NCBI RefSeq assembly: GCF_000264765.2
Contig: NZ_CP006664.1
Coordinates: forward strand, 2,914,001-2,978,000
Direction: 5' to 3'
DNA length: 64,000 nucleotides
Origin: Edwardsiella anguillarum ET080813
GTDB lineage: Bacteria; Pseudomonadota; Gammaproteobacteria; Enterobacterales; Enterobacteriaceae
Shown: piece by piece, positions 50,025-59,899 of the stretch
Layout: each line of letters begins with the position of its first letter
Position numbering within the stretch: the first letter of the stretch is position 1
Notes under the pieces: generated by a model
What the model was told of the DNA's origin: nothing
Seen by the model: the letters and a program-made list of their open reading frames with translations, nothing else
Databases searched by the model: none
Position numbers and translations under genes: made by a program

Positions 50025-51302
50025 ATGCGATTGTGCAGGGGGATGGTGGGCGTGGCGCTGCTGCCGGGAGTTGCGCTAGCCGGCGCGCCGCAGGTGGATC
50101 GGGCGGATAACGGCTTTATGATGCTAGCGACGGCGCTGGTGCTGCTGATGACCCTGCCGGGGATCGCGCTGTTTTACGGCGGCCTACTGCGCGCTAAAAA
50201 CGTGCTGTCGCTGATGACGCAGGTGATGGTGACCTTCGCCGCCGTGAGCGTGCTGTGGGTGATCTATGGCTATACGCTGGCGTTTGGCCGTGGGAACGCC
50301 GTCGTCGGCAATCTGCACGCGCTGTTGCTCAGGGGGATCGGACCGCACGAGGTGACTGGCTCAATATCGACGCTGGTACACGTGGCCTTTCAGGGATCGT
50401 TTGCCTGTATTACGGTGGCGCTGGTGACCGGCGCACTGGCGGAGCGGGTCCGTTTTTCGGCGGTGCTGATCTTCGCCGTGCTGTGGTTTTCGCTCTCCTA
50501 TGTGCCGCTGGCCCATATGGTCTGGGGCGGTGGCTGGTTGGCCGCCGATGGGGCGCTGGACTTTGCCGGCGGGACGGTGGTGCATATTAACGCCGCCGTA
50601 GCAGGACTGCTGGGCGCTCGCCTGCTGGGACGGCGCAGCGGCTATGGGCGGGAGTCGTTTAAGCCGCACAGTTTGCCCATGGTCTTTCTGGGCACCTCAA
50701 TTCTGTATATCGGCTGGTTTGGCTTTAACGCGGGCTCCGCCGGTGCCGCCAACGATATTGCTGCGCTGGCATTTATCAACACGATGATCGCCACCGCCGC
50801 CGCCATCCTTTCTTGGGTCTTGGCGGAGTGGGGGCTGCGCGGGAATCCCTCCCTGCTGGGGGCCTGCTCCGGCTGTATTGCCGGGCTGGTGGCGGTGACG
50901 CCGGCGGCGGGCAGCGTGGGCGTCGGCGGTGCGCTGCTGCTTGGCCTGATCGCGGGCGCGGCAGGGCTGTGGGGCGTGGTGGCGCTGAAGCGCTGGCTGC
51001 GGATAGATGACGCCTGCGATGTCTTCGGCGTGCACGGCGTCTGCGGCATCGTCGGCTGCCTGGCGACCGGGGTACTGAGCGCCGCCCCGCTGGGCGGTAC
51101 GGGCTATGCCAGCGGTGTCACCATGGGTCACCAGCTGTGGGTTCAGACGCTGAGCGTGCTGGTTTGCGTGATCTGGTCCGCGGCGGCGGCGCTGATTGCC
51201 TATAAGGCGGCGGATCTCTGCGTAGGGCTGCGGGTCAGTGAGGATCAGGAGCGCGAGGGGCTGGATGTGACTAGCCACGGGGAGAATGCCTATAACCGCT
51301 AG
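50025..51302 (+). CDS. amtB: Ammonium transporter AmtB
   Basis: Trimeric inner-membrane ammonium channel, about 425 aa (428 in E. coli). I chose ATG 50025 because GGGGGA lies 7 nt upstream and it puts the signal peptide (ending VALA) at the N terminus; the frame also has ATGs at 50001, directly at the glnK stop, and 50022. Pore residues are present: HVAFQGSFACITVALV (Phe gate), AHMVWGGG (Trp), and twin His in VVHINAAVAG and FGVHGVCGIVG. Confidence 0.95.
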   Translation: MRLCRGMVGVALLPGVALAGAPQVDRADNGFMMLATALVLLMTLPGIALFYGGLLRAKNVLSLMTQVMVTFAAVSVLWVIYGYTLAFGRGNAVVGNLHALLLRGIGPHEVTGSISTLVHVAFQGSFACITVALVTGALAERVRFSAVLIFAVLWFSLSYVPLAHMVWGGGWLAADGALDFAGGTVVHINAAVAGLLGARLLGRRSGYGRESFKPHSLPMVFLGTSILYIGWFGFNAGSAGAANDIAALAFINTMIATAAAILSWVLAEWGLRGNPSLLGACSGCIAGLVAVTPAAGSVGVGGALLLGLIAGAAGLWGVVALKRWLRIDDACDVFGVHGVCGIVGCLATGVLSAAPLGGTGYASGVTMGHQLWVQTLSVLVCVIWSAAAALIAYKAADLCVGLRVSEDQEREGLDVTSHGENAYNR

Positions 51303-51336
51303 ACGCGCGGCGCCGTGCTGCGGCGCCGCAGGGCGC

Positions 51337-52203
51337 TTAGTGCGCCGGATGCTGCCGAATAACCCCCTCCTGGGCGGCGGAGGCGACCAGATGCCCCTGG
51401 CGGTCGAAGAACTGTCCGCGAACTAAGCCGCGAGCGCCGGAGGCGGAGGGGCTGTCCACCGCGTACAGCAGCCAGTCGTCGAGGCGAAAGGCGCGGTGGA
51501 ACCACATGCTGTGATCGAGGGTTGCCACCTGCATGCCGGGCTCAAGAAAGCCCTTGCCGTGGGGCTGAAGCGCCGTCGGCAGGAAGTTGAAGTCTGAGGC
51601 ATAGCCCAGCAGGTATTGATGTACCCGCGGATCGTCGGGAAGGACGCCGTTGGCGCGCAGCCAGACGTAGCGCTGCGGCGGGCATACCTCGCCTTTGAGC
51701 GGGTTATGGAAGGTGACCGGGCGCATTTCAATGGCCTGCTCGCGGGTAAATGTATCGCGGACAGCCTCGGGGATCAGGTGCCGCAGCGAGCGGGCGATAT
51801 CGGTCTCGCTGGGCAGCCCCTCGGGACCGGCGACCTGAGGCATGCTGCTCTGGTGTTCAAAGCCCGCCTCCTGGGACTGGAAAGAGGCCGTCATATAAAA
51901 GATGGGCTTACCATGCTGGATGGCGTTGATCCGACGGGCGCTAAAGCTGTTGCCGTCGCGCAGGACCTCGACATCATAGACGATCGGCATACGGCTATCG
52001 CCGGGACGCAGAAAATAGCTGTGGAATGAGTGTAGCTGGCGCTGGGCATCAACGGTCTGTTTGGCGGCATACAGCGCCTGACCGACAACCTGACCGCCGA
52101 AGACCTGGCGCAGTCCCAAATCCTCGCTCTGCCCTCGGTAGATACCCTGCTCAATTTTCTCTAGATTCAATAGATTTAACAGTTTCTGTAACGCCTGACT
52201 CAT
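51337..52203 (-). CDS. tesB: Acyl-CoA thioesterase II TesB
   Basis: Cytoplasmic double-hotdog thioesterase, 288 aa (286 in E. coli), from ATG 52203 ([18 protein letters not shown]). Catalytic-type residues sit in [34 protein letters not shown] and [13 protein letters not shown] (Asp). The frame is open to 52287. Convergent with amtB; ybaY of E. coli is absent. Confidence 0.96.
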   Translation of the reverse strand: MSQALQKLLNLLNLEKIEQGIYRGQSEDLGLRQVFGGQVVGQALYAAKQTVDAQRQLHSFHSYFLRPGDSRMPIVYDVEVLRDGNSFSARRINAIQHGKPIFYMTASFQSQEAGFEHQSSMPQVAGPEGLPSETDIARSLRHLIPEAVRDTFTREQAIEMRPVTFHNPLKGEVCPPQRYVWLRANGVLPDDPRVHQYLLGYASDFNFLPTALQPHGKGFLEPGMQVATLDHSMWFHRAFRLDDWLLYAVDSPSASGARGLVRGQFFDRQGHLVASAAQEGVIRQHPAH

Positions 52204-52311
52204 TGGTAATACCTTATTTTGTAACGGTGGGAGACCTCGGTAGCGCGCTGGCGCTGGGGCCCGGGGCGCCGATACGATGCTCCGCACGCAAGGGGAACGC
52301 CGGCGACGGGG

Positions 52312-52641
52312 CTATGGCTGCCAGCGCAGGCGCGCCAGGTCGAGCCGCCCAGCGGCATCGACGCCGATCCCTTCGGCCTGCAGCGCGCTGCGCTGGCGGG
52401 TAAAGCCCTCGCCGACCAGAGAGAGGGTGCCAAGGCGATTGACCACCCGGTGCCAGGGTAGGGCGCTACCCGCCGGCAGGGCGCGCAGGATGGCACCCAC
52501 CCGACGCGCGGCGCGCGGGTGACCGGCCATCGCGGCTATCTGGCCATAGGTTGCGACTCGGCCTGCGGGAATGGCGGCGATACACAGCAGTACGCGCTGG
52601 CGGAAGTCATCCTGTACGGGGAGCGGGGTCGTCGTGGTCAT
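52312..52641 (-). CDS. atl: Alkyltransferase-like protein Atl (YbaZ)
   Basis: DNA-damage recognition protein that binds O6-alkylguanine but cannot repair it. The AGT motif PCHR is PWHR here (LPWHRVVN), the defining Cys-to-Trp change, and the arginine finger region is RVATYGQIA. Length 109 aa. It flags lesions for nucleotide excision repair in E. coli. Confidence 0.92.
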   Translation of the reverse strand: MTTTTPLPVQDDFRQRVLLCIAAIPAGRVATYGQIAAMAGHPRAARRVGAILRALPAGSALPWHRVVNRLGTLSLVGEGFTRQRSALQAEGIGVDAAGRLDLARLRWQP

Positions 52642-52715
52642 GGCGCGATTATCGCTGTCCTATGGCGTTAGCTCAAGAGGCCTGTTTAAGAAAACAACGG
52701 TTGACGGGGGGCGCC

Positions 52716-52744
52716 TTGCAATTGGGCGTGGCATCGCTGATAAT
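52716..52744 (+). promoter_or_regulatory. Promoter of ffs
   Basis: TTGCAA, 17 bp, GATAAT. The predicted transcript would start near 52751, leaving a leader of about 25 nt, similar to the leader removed by RNase P in E. coli. Confidence 0.7.
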
Positions 52745-52775
52745 GCCTGGGCGCTGAGGTTATAGCGCTCGTTAT

Positions 52776-52889
52776 GGGGGCCCTGTTGGTTCTCCCGCAA
52801 CGCTAACCCGTGAATTCGGTCAGGTCCGGAAGGAAGCAGCCGCAGCGGGTGACGCGTGTGCCGGGATGTAGCTGGCAGGGCCCCCACCC
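52776..52889 (+). ncRNA. ffs: 4.5S signal recognition particle RNA
   Basis: A 114-nt RNA, the same length as in E. coli. It begins GGGGGCCCTGTTGGTTCTCC and ends GGCAGGGCCCCCACCC, pairing into one long hairpin. The Ffh-binding region GGTCAGGTCCGGAAGGAAGC and its partner are intact. It lies beside atl as in E. coli. Confidence 0.97.
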
Positions 52890-52913
52890 AATTAAGCCGT
52901 GCTACTCCTCGCC

Positions 52914-52941
52914 GCTTCTTGCTTCTTGCTTCTTGCTTCTT
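52914..52941 (+). repeat. Four tandem copies of a 7-bp repeat after ffs
   Basis: GCTTCTT repeated four times without error, followed by GCTTGCC. It lies 25 bp after the mature end of the SRP RNA. Confidence 0.9.
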
Positions 52942-53127
52942 GCTTGCCGTTGGCTGCCCGTGACTACACGGAGTTTATCGCTGAGATTTGCGACGGGCGA
53001 TTGCTGGGCGGTGGGTTACGGGCGAAAACATACCTACCCGTGTAACGGTGGGGTATCAATAAAGAATAAATATATTAATAGTAATATAACTAATGTTGCC
53101 AGGGCGCCGTTGAAACGCCCGGAGCAC

Positions 53128-53331
53128 TTAGCGGACGTATTGCCAGACTTCTGCCGGAATTTTGTCGTATAGCTTATTCATAGTTAATTCGGCTAGTCGA
53201 TGATCTGCAGCAGAATAAAAAATTTCTAGTTCATCATCTGAAAGTTCGTATTTATTCTTTTCGATCACGCGTTCCAGAGTATCCAGCGTCGTGCATTTAC
53301 GCAGCTTCATTAGATAATCGATCTTGGTCAT
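53128..53331 (-). CDS. hha: Hha/YmoA nucleoid-associated regulator
   Basis: A 67-aa protein that joins H-NS to silence AT-rich and virulence genes. I chose the ATG at 53331 ([13 protein letters not shown]), which is YmoA length; a GTG one codon earlier is in frame. The core [20 protein letters not shown] and [19 protein letters not shown] is invariant. It lacks the N-terminal extension of E. coli Hha. It follows tomB by 20 bp. Confidence 0.95.
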   Translation of the reverse strand: MTKIDYLMKLRKCTTLDTLERVIEKNKYELSDDELEIFYSAADHRLAELTMNKLYDKIPAEVWQYVR

Positions 53332-53351
53332 CACAACATCCTATTATTGGA

Positions 53352-53720
53352 CTAAACATGTAAGGCCGCATTGCGCTTTTCATGCGCCAGGCAGTATGCC
53401 ACACGGCGTTTGGTACGCAGCCAGTGTCTGAGCGCCGTTTCACTGACGCTATAGGCACCAAACAGGGCGTAGGTTTCATCCAGATAATCATCCAGTATTT
53501 CGGCTAAATCCGAATGACGCGGATATTTGATCTTAAATGATTGTGCGACGCTGGCAATATGCTCAATCAGCTCGTTAAGCTGTAGGTTTACCTTTGCCGT
53601 CGGGTCGCTGACCCAGCCGTGATGGCTCTCTCCCAGGACATCTATTCCCTGATGATACAGAGAATCACACAGGTATTTTAACTCTGCGATGTCATGCTGA
53701 TAAGAAGTATACTCATCCAT
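53352..53720 (-). CDS. tomB: TomB, Hha-toxicity modulator
   Basis: A 122-aa partner of Hha that relieves its toxicity and affects biofilm formation in E. coli. ATG 53720 gives MDEYTSYQHDIAELKYLC, like TomB; the frame is open to 53774. Core: HHGWVSDPTAKVNLQLNELIEHIA. AT-rich like hha. Co-transcribed with hha. Confidence 0.92.
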   Translation of the reverse strand: MDEYTSYQHDIAELKYLCDSLYHQGIDVLGESHHGWVSDPTAKVNLQLNELIEHIASVAQSFKIKYPRHSDLAEILDDYLDETYALFGAYSVSETALRHWLRTKRRVAYCLAHEKRNAALHV

Positions 53721-54086
53721 AGTCAACCCCCTGCCGGAGCCGAGCCTGCTTTCCTGTAGCAAGGAATATAACAAATCGATGCAATAATCAAGCGGTTACG
53801 TAATGGCTATGACGAGTAACCCCAGTATCATAGCAAAGGCGCAGGGCAATGGGAAAAGTTTTGTGTTAGTAAGTATTTAAACTATACCCATCCTGATTAA
53901 GGATAACCCTCATTTAATGAATACGAAGAATGAAGAATAAATATTTTTAATGAGTTATCCCAGCGGGGCATATCATCCCACGGAATTAAGCATATTAATG
54001 TTTGTCCGGCGAGAGCTCCGGATACGGCGTGGGCAGGCGATGGATAAAAAAAGACCGCCCGCGGGCGGTCTTTTCATTTCTTATAA
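53721..54086. other. tomB-acrB intergenic region
   Basis: About 365 bp without a gene: the tomB promoter zone (AT-rich, about 53730-53960) and, at its right end, the acrAB terminator. Nothing else recognisable. Confidence 0.5.
54046..54074 (-). terminator. Terminator after acrAB
   Basis: AAGACCGCCC/GGGCGGTCTT stem with a 2-nt loop, T-run on the minus strand. Confidence 0.9.
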
Positions 54087-57000
54087 CTATTTATTGTGCG
54101 GTTCAACCGGATGGTTGTGCTCAATATCCTCGCCGCGGCGGCCAAAGCGGCGGCGCACTACCACAAAGAACACCGGCACGAAGAAGATGGCCAGGATGGT
54201 GGCGGAGACCATCCCGCCCATGACCCCGGTACCGACGGCGTTCTGGGCTCCAGAGCCGGCACCGTTGCTGATGACCAGCGGCATAACCCCGAGGATAAAG
54301 GCCAGCGAGGTCATCAGGATCGGGCGCAGACGCATACGCACCGCCTCCAGCGTCGCTTCGACCAGTCCCTTACCCTCTTTGTGCATCAGGTCGACGGCGA
54401 ATTCGACGATCAGGATGGCGTTCTTCGCCGATAGCCCGATCGTCGTCAACAGGCCGACCTGGAAGTACACATCGTTGGTCAGACCGCGCAGAGAGGTCGC
54501 CAGCAGGGCGCCGACGACGCCGAGCGGTACCACCAGCATGACGGAGAACGGGATAGACCAGCTCTCATACAGGGCGGCCAGGCACAGGAAGACCACGATC
54601 AGCGAGATGGCATACAGGGCCGGAGCCTGGTTGCCGGACAGACGCTCCTGATAGGACATTCCGGTCCAGTCATAACCGACGCCCGCCGGCAGCTTGGCGA
54701 CCAGGGTTTCCATCAGCGCCATGGCCTCACCGGTACTCTTACCGGGGGCGGCCTCGCCCAGAATCTCCATGGAGGGCAGACCATTGTAGCGCTCCAGACG
54801 CGGTGAGCCGTACTCCCAGCGTGAGCTGGAGAAGGCGGACAGCGGCACCATCTGACCATTGCTGCTGCGCACGTACCAGTTATCGATATCGCTTGGCAGC
54901 ATACGGAACGGGGCATCGGCCTGTACATAAACGCGTTTCACGCGTCCGCGGTCGATAAAGTCGTTGACGTAGGCCCCGCCCAGCGCGGCAGAGATCGTCT
55001 GGTTAATGTCGGCGAGAGAAACCCCCAGCGACTGCGCTTTTTCTTGGTCGATATCCAACTTGAACTGCGGCGTATCTTCCAGGCCGTTAGGGCGCACGCC
55101 GACCAGCAGGTCAGGGTGCTGCGCTGCCATGCCCAGCAGCTGGTTACGCGCTTCGGTCAGCTTTTCGTGGCCCAGGTTGGCCTGATCGATAAGCTCAAAG
55201 TCGAAGCCGGATGCCGTACCCAGCTCGACGATAGCCGGCAGGTTAAACGGATACACCATGGCGTCGTTGATCTTACTGAAGGCGCCCGCCGCCCGTTGAA
55301 TGATCGCGGTAACCTTGTTCTGATCGCCCTTACGCTCGTCCCACGGTTTCAGACTGACGAAAGCCAGACCGTTGTTCTGCCCCTGACCGCTGAAGCCGAA
55401 GCCGCTGACGGTAAAGACTGATTCAACGTTATCTTTCTCTTTGGTCAGGTAGTACTGGGATACCTGCTTGAGCACGTTGTTGGTGCGCTCCTGAGTCGCG
55501 CCCGGCGGCAGCTGGGCCATGGTCAGCAGCACCCCCTGGTCCTCTTCCGGCAGGAAGGAGGTGGGCAGGCGGATAAACAGCACTCCCATGCCGACCACGA
55601 TCAGCAGGTAGATCACCAGGTAGCGCCCGGTACCGCGCAGGATGCGGCCAACGCTGTCGGTATAGTGATGGGTGCTCTTTTCAAACAGACGGTTAAACCA
55701 GCCAAAGAAGCCGGTCTGTACGCCGTGATCGCCTTTGGCGATCGGTTTGAGCATGGTCGCACACAGCGCCGGCGTCAGGATCATCGCCACCAGCACCGAC
55801 AGCACCATGGAGGAGACGATGGTGATGGAGAACTGGCGATAGATGGCCCCGGTCGAGCCGCCGAAGAAGGCCATCGGTACGAATACCGCGGAGAGCACCA
55901 TGGCGATACCGACCAGCGCCCCCTGGATCTGCTCCATGGATTTCTTGGTCGCCTCTTTCGGTGGCAGCCCCTCTTCGGACATGACGCGCTCGACGTTCTC
56001 CACCACGACGATGGCGTCATCCACCAAGAGGCCTATCGCCAACACCATCCCGAACATGGTCAGGGTGTTGATGGAGAAGCCCACGATCTCCAGAATGGCG
56101 AAGGTTCCCAGCAGCACCACCGGTACGGCGATGGTGGGGATTAGGGTAGCGCGGATGTTCTGCAGGAACAGATACATCACCACGAATACCAGCACGATCG
56201 CTTCCAGCAGGGTCTTCACCACTTCGTCGATAGAGAGCTGAACGAATGGCGTGGTGTCATACGGGTAGACCGTTTTCAGGCTCGCTGGGAAGTAGGGGGC
56301 CAGCTTGGCCAGCTCCGTCTTGACGGCCTTGGCGGTATCCAGCGCGTTGGCGCCGGTCGCGAGCTTCACGGCGATACCGGCGGCCGGTTTACCGTTATAG
56401 CGGGCGATGGTGCCATAGTTTTCAGCCCCCAGCTCCACGCGCGCAACGTCGCGCAGCAGAACGCGGGAACCATCCTGTTGGACCTTAAGCAGGATCTTGC
56501 CGAACTCGGTCGGATCCTTCAGGCGGGTCTGCACAATGATAGAGGCGTTCAGCTGCTGGCCCGGTACCGGCGGGGTGCCCCCCAGCTGGCCACCGGCGAT
56601 CTGGTTGTTCTGCACCTTAATCTGGGAGACAACGTCGACCGGCGTCAGGTGGTACTTATTCAGCTTGTTGGGGTCCAGCCAGATACGCATGGCGTACTGG
56701 GAGCCAAACAGCTGTACGCTGCCGACGCCCTGGGTACGGCTCAGGGGATCCTTAATGTTGGACGCCACATAGTCGGCGATATCATCCTGGCTCAGGCTGC
56801 CGTCTTCGGAGATAAAGCCCGCGACCAGCAGAATACTGCTGGAGGCCTTATCCACGCTGACGCCCTGCTGCTGAACTTCCTGCGGCAGGGAGGGCATGGC
56901 CAGCTGCAGCTTGTTCTGTACCTGGACCTGGGCGATATCCGGATCGGTACCGGCCTCGAAGGTCAGGGTGATGCTGGCGTTACCGGCCGAGTCACTGGTT

Positions 57001-57239
57001 GACGACATGTACATCAGGTTATCGATACCGTTCATGTTCTGTTCGATAACCTGCGTCACGGAGTTTTGCACCGTGGCCGCATCCGCCCCCGGATAGCTGG
57101 CGGAGATGGTGACTGCCGGCGGCGCAACGGTAGGGTACTGTGCGACCGGCAGGCTCATGATCGCCAATGCACCGGCCAACATCATGATGATGGCGAGAAC
57201 CCAGGCAAAGATCGGACGATCGATAAAAAACTTAGCCAT
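54087..57239 (-). CDS. acrB: Multidrug efflux RND transporter AcrB
   Basis: Inner-membrane trimeric proton/drug antiporter of the AcrAB-TolC pump, 1050 aa (1049 in E. coli), with 12 membrane helices and two large periplasmic loops. The proton-relay Asp pair is in [15 protein letters not shown], and the Lys is in [14 protein letters not shown]. It follows acrA by 43 bp. TolC is not in this window. Confidence 0.98.
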   Translation of the reverse strand: MAKFFIDRPIFAWVLAIIMMLAGALAIMSLPVAQYPTVAPPAVTISASYPGADAATVQNSVTQVIEQNMNGIDNLMYMSSTSDSAGNASITLTFEAGTDPDIAQVQVQNKLQLAMPSLPQEVQQQGVSVDKASSSILLVAGFISEDGSLSQDDIADYVASNIKDPLSRTQGVGSVQLFGSQYAMRIWLDPNKLNKYHLTPVDVVSQIKVQNNQIAGGQLGGTPPVPGQQLNASIIVQTRLKDPTEFGKILLKVQQDGSRVLLRDVARVELGAENYGTIARYNGKPAAGIAVKLATGANALDTAKAVKTELAKLAPYFPASLKTVYPYDTTPFVQLSIDEVVKTLLEAIVLVFVVMYLFLQNIRATLIPTIAVPVVLLGTFAILEIVGFSINTLTMFGMVLAIGLLVDDAIVVVENVERVMSEEGLPPKEATKKSMEQIQGALVGIAMVLSAVFVPMAFFGGSTGAIYRQFSITIVSSMVLSVLVAMILTPALCATMLKPIAKGDHGVQTGFFGWFNRLFEKSTHHYTDSVGRILRGTGRYLVIYLLIVVGMGVLFIRLPTSFLPEEDQGVLLTMAQLPPGATQERTNNVLKQVSQYYLTKEKDNVESVFTVSGFGFSGQGQNNGLAFVSLKPWDERKGDQNKVTAIIQRAAGAFSKINDAMVYPFNLPAIVELGTASGFDFELIDQANLGHEKLTEARNQLLGMAAQHPDLLVGVRPNGLEDTPQFKLDIDQEKAQSLGVSLADINQTISAALGGAYVNDFIDRGRVKRVYVQADAPFRMLPSDIDNWYVRSSNGQMVPLSAFSSSRWEYGSPRLERYNGLPSMEILGEAAPGKSTGEAMALMETLVAKLPAGVGYDWTGMSYQERLSGNQAPALYAISLIVVFLCLAALYESWSIPFSVMLVVPLGVVGALLATSLRGLTNDVYFQVGLLTTIGLSAKNAILIVEFAVDLMHKEGKGLVEATLEAVRMRLRPILMTSLAFILGVMPLVISNGAGSGAQNAVGTGVMGGMVSATILAIFFVPVFFVVVRRRFGRRGEDIEHNHPVEPHNK

Positions 57240-57282
57240 GTATTACTGGCTCCTTTTCCCAATATTATGCATTGCGATGCGT

Positions 57283-58467
57283 TTACTGCTGTGCGCCACT
57301 GGCCGCACCGTCGCTGACCGCTGCATTCAGTTTAGCTTCCTCTACTTTCACCTGCACACCCGGGCGAATACGCTGCAGACCGGATACGATCACCCGATCG
57401 CCGCTCTTCAGGCCGCCAGTGACCAGCCACTGATCGCCGATCGCCTGTGCGGCATCGATCGTACGCATTTCGACCTTGTTGTCGGCGCCGACCAGCATTA
57501 CCGTCGCCTGGCCGCGGGGGTTACGCGTTACGCCCTGCTGCGGAACCAGCAGCGCATCGGGGCGGACGCCCTCGTCCAGGCGCGCACGCACGAACATTCC
57601 CGGCAGTAGGTCATTGTGCGGGTTGGGGAACACGGCGCGAATCGTGATCGAGCCGGTGCTCTCATCCACGGTCAGATCGGAGAACTCCAGCGTCCCTTTC
57701 AGCGGGTAGGGCTGGCCGTTTTCCATCACCAGCTCAACGCTGGCCTTACCGTTTTCCTGCTTGATCTGCCCGTTGGCCAGCTCCTGCTTCAGACGTAGAA
57801 AATCATTGCTGGACTGGGTCACGTCGACATAGATGGGGTCGAGCTGCTGTACGGTTACCAGGGCGTTGCTCTGGTTGGCGGTCACCAGGGCGCCCTCGGT
57901 GACGGAGGACTTGCCGCTCAGGCCGGTGATAGGCGAGGTGACTTTGGTATAGGCCAGATTGATGCGCGCGCTTTCAACGGCGGCTTTCGCGGCGACGACG
58001 GTCGCATCGGCCTGGCGTGCGTTGGCGACGGCGGTATCGTAGTCCTGCTGGCTGATATATTTGGTGCCCAGCAGCGGGGTGTAGCGTTTGACCGTCAGAT
58101 GGGCGATGTTAGCGGCAGCCTCTGCCTTGGCCAGATCGCCGCGGGCGCTGTCATAGGCGGCCTGATAGGTCGCCGGGTCGATTTGATACAGTGATTCGCC
58201 GGCTTTTACCGTGCTGCCTTCGACAAAGTTACGCTTAAGGATAATACCGCTGACCTGCGGACGAACCTCTGCGATACGGTACGCAGAGGTTCGGCCCGGA
58301 AGCTCGGTTGAGACATTTAACGGCGCCGTTTTCAGTGTGACTACACCGACTTCGGGGGCAGGACGTTGCCCGGTTGCACCATTGTCATCATTACATCCTG
58401 TAAGAAGCAAACTGCCGGAAAACAGCAGTATCGCCGCCAGAGGCGTTAACCCTCTGTTTTTCTTCAT
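57283..58467 (-). CDS. acrA: AcrAB pump periplasmic adaptor AcrA
   Basis: Periplasmic lipoprotein adaptor, 394 aa (397 in E. coli), linking AcrB to TolC. ATG 58467 (MKKNRGLTPLAAI) is chosen; the lipobox is LLTGC. Lipoyl-type half-motifs, an alpha-helical hairpin (about 100-170) and beta-barrel follow. Divergent from acrR, with the AcrR operator between. Confidence 0.97.
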   Translation of the reverse strand: MKKNRGLTPLAAILLFSGSLLLTGCNDDNGATGQRPAPEVGVVTLKTAPLNVSTELPGRTSAYRIAEVRPQVSGIILKRNFVEGSTVKAGESLYQIDPATYQAAYDSARGDLAKAEAAANIAHLTVKRYTPLLGTKYISQQDYDTAVANARQADATVVAAKAAVESARINLAYTKVTSPITGLSGKSSVTEGALVTANQSNALVTVQQLDPIYVDVTQSSNDFLRLKQELANGQIKQENGKASVELVMENGQPYPLKGTLEFSDLTVDESTGSITIRAVFPNPHNDLLPGMFVRARLDEGVRPDALLVPQQGVTRNPRGQATVMLVGADNKVEMRTIDAAQAIGDQWLVTGGLKSGDRVIVSGLQRIRPGVQVKVEEAKLNAAVSDGAASGAQQ

Positions 58468-58556
58468 ATTATACCTCAAGAGTCCGAGTGCAAAATGGGT
58501 ATGGAGCACACTGGTAAAAAACCCATTGCTGCGCTATAAAAAAACGCATGTTATGG

Positions 58557-58580
58557 TACATACATTCATCAATGCATGTA
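58557..58580. promoter_or_regulatory. AcrR operator
   Basis: The 24-bp palindrome TACATACATT-CATC-AATGCATGTA differs from the E. coli AcrR site by three central or near-central bases. It lies between the divergent acrA and acrR starts, so AcrR likely represses both. Confidence 0.88.
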
Positions 58581-58608
58581 AGTCTTGATACTTTAAAAAA
58601 CCAACGCC

Positions 58609-59322
58609 ATGGCACGAAAAACCAAACAACAGGCCCAGGAGACCCGGCAGCAGATCCTTGACGCTGCCATACGAGAGTTTTCCGTACGCGGCGTTGCTGC
58701 CACCTCACTAAACGATATCGCCAACGCCGCAGGGGTTACCCGTGGGGCCATTTACTGGCATTTTAAGAACAAAACTGACATTTTCCACGCCGTCTGGGCG
58801 TTTATGGAGTCCAGGATCAGTGAGCTTGAGCTAGAGTATCAGACAAAGTTTCCGGATGATCCACTGCGTATATTACGTGAGCTCCTAATTTTTATTTTGG
58901 TCGCGACGGTGGTGGATCCGCAGCGGCGGGCGATGATGGAAATTCTGTACCATAAGTGCGAGTTCGTCGGCGAGATGCGGGCGCTGGGCGAACGGCGTAA
59001 AGTGATGTATCTGGAGAGCTACACGCGTATCGAACGGGTGCTGCAGCACTGTATCTTCCTGGAGCAGCTGCCGGCGAATCTGGATACGTTGCGCAGCGCC
59101 ATCGCTCTGCGCAGTTATATGACCGGTATCATGGAGAGCTGGCTGTTTACCCCGGACCGCTTCGATCTGCAGCAGCAGGCGATACCGCTGGTGGATAACG
59201 TGATCGCCATGCTGCGCCACAGTCCGTTTTTGCGTCGCGACGCGGTGTGTGCGCCCAATGATACCTCTGTATGGGAAAGCGCTTTCCCAGCCACGCGAAA
59301 CAGTGTTGATAAAGACGAGTAG
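58609..59322 (+). CDS. acrR: TetR-family repressor AcrR
   Basis: Local repressor of acrAB, 237 aa. N-terminal TetR helix-turn-helix: TRQQILDAAIREFSVRGVAATSLNDIANAAGVTRGAIYWHFKNK, conserved with E. coli. The C terminus is about 20 residues longer than the 215-aa E. coli protein. ychN follows after 6 bp. Confidence 0.95.
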   Translation: MARKTKQQAQETRQQILDAAIREFSVRGVAATSLNDIANAAGVTRGAIYWHFKNKTDIFHAVWAFMESRISELELEYQTKFPDDPLRILRELLIFILVATVVDPQRRAMMEILYHKCEFVGEMRALGERRKVMYLESYTRIERVLQHCIFLEQLPANLDTLRSAIALRSYMTGIMESWLFTPDRFDLQQQAIPLVDNVIAMLRHSPFLRRDAVCAPNDTSVWESAFPATRNSVDKDE

Positions 59323-59328
59323 ATAACA

Positions 59329-59682
59329 ATGCAAAAAATTGTCGTGATTGCCAATGGGGCCGGTTATGGCCATGAATCCCTGTTCAACGCGCTGCGCCTG
59401 GCGCTGGCGATGAAGGAGCAGGCGGCGGATATCGATCTGAAGCTGTTCCTGATGTCGGACGCCGTGACGGCGGCGCTGCCGGGGCAGAAGCCCCACGAAG
59501 GCTACAGCCTGCAGCAGATGCTGGAGATCCTGTGCGCGCAGCGCACGCCCATTCTGCTGTGTAAGACCTGCGCCGATGCCCGCGGCATTGCGTCGCTTCC
59601 GCTGATTGAGGGGGTAGCCATCGGTACGCTGACCGAACTGGCCGCCTGGACGCTGGCCGCCGATAAGGTATTGACATTCTAA
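59329..59682 (+). CDS. ychN: DsrE-family protein YchN
   Basis: A 117-aa protein, the same length as E. coli YchN and clearly its orthologue: MQKIVVIANGAGYGHESLFNALRLAL, KLFLMSDAV and LCKTCADARGIASLPLIEGV. The family forms hexamers with conserved Cys and may handle sulfur; the exact role is unknown. In E. coli it lies elsewhere. The 6-bp gap after acrR suggests co-transcription. Confidence 0.93.
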   Translation: MQKIVVIANGAGYGHESLFNALRLALAMKEQAADIDLKLFLMSDAVTAALPGQKPHEGYSLQQMLEILCAQRTPILLCKTCADARGIASLPLIEGVAIGTLTELAAWTLAADKVLTF

Positions 59683-59725
59683 GGCGTACGTCGTCGTTCA
59701 TCTGGCGACGGCACACGCGTTACCG

Positions 59726-59758
59726 CCCGGCGTGGGGCTACGGCGCCGGGCAATTTTC
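59726..59758 (+). terminator. Probable terminator after ychN
   Basis: GCCCGGCG.../...CGCCGGGC stem followed by AATTTT. Confidence 0.6.
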
Positions 59759-59899
59759 TCCGATTATGCCTATTCTTGCTATTACAGCTTCATGTTACTC
59801 TAGGCCGCTTTTCGCGATGGGATGATGGCAAGCGCCACGCGGAATAGCGCCCAGGAAACCTATATCTTTCTTTATTGATAAAGTCTGCTTAATTTAACT

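Noticed and set aside
52914..52941. CRISPR array
   Set aside because: 7-bp units without spacers; a simple tandem repeat.
53950..54651. 233-codon plus-strand ORF overlapping acrB's 3' end
   Set aside because: It runs antisense to conserved acrB and through the terminator; composition is that of a shadow frame.
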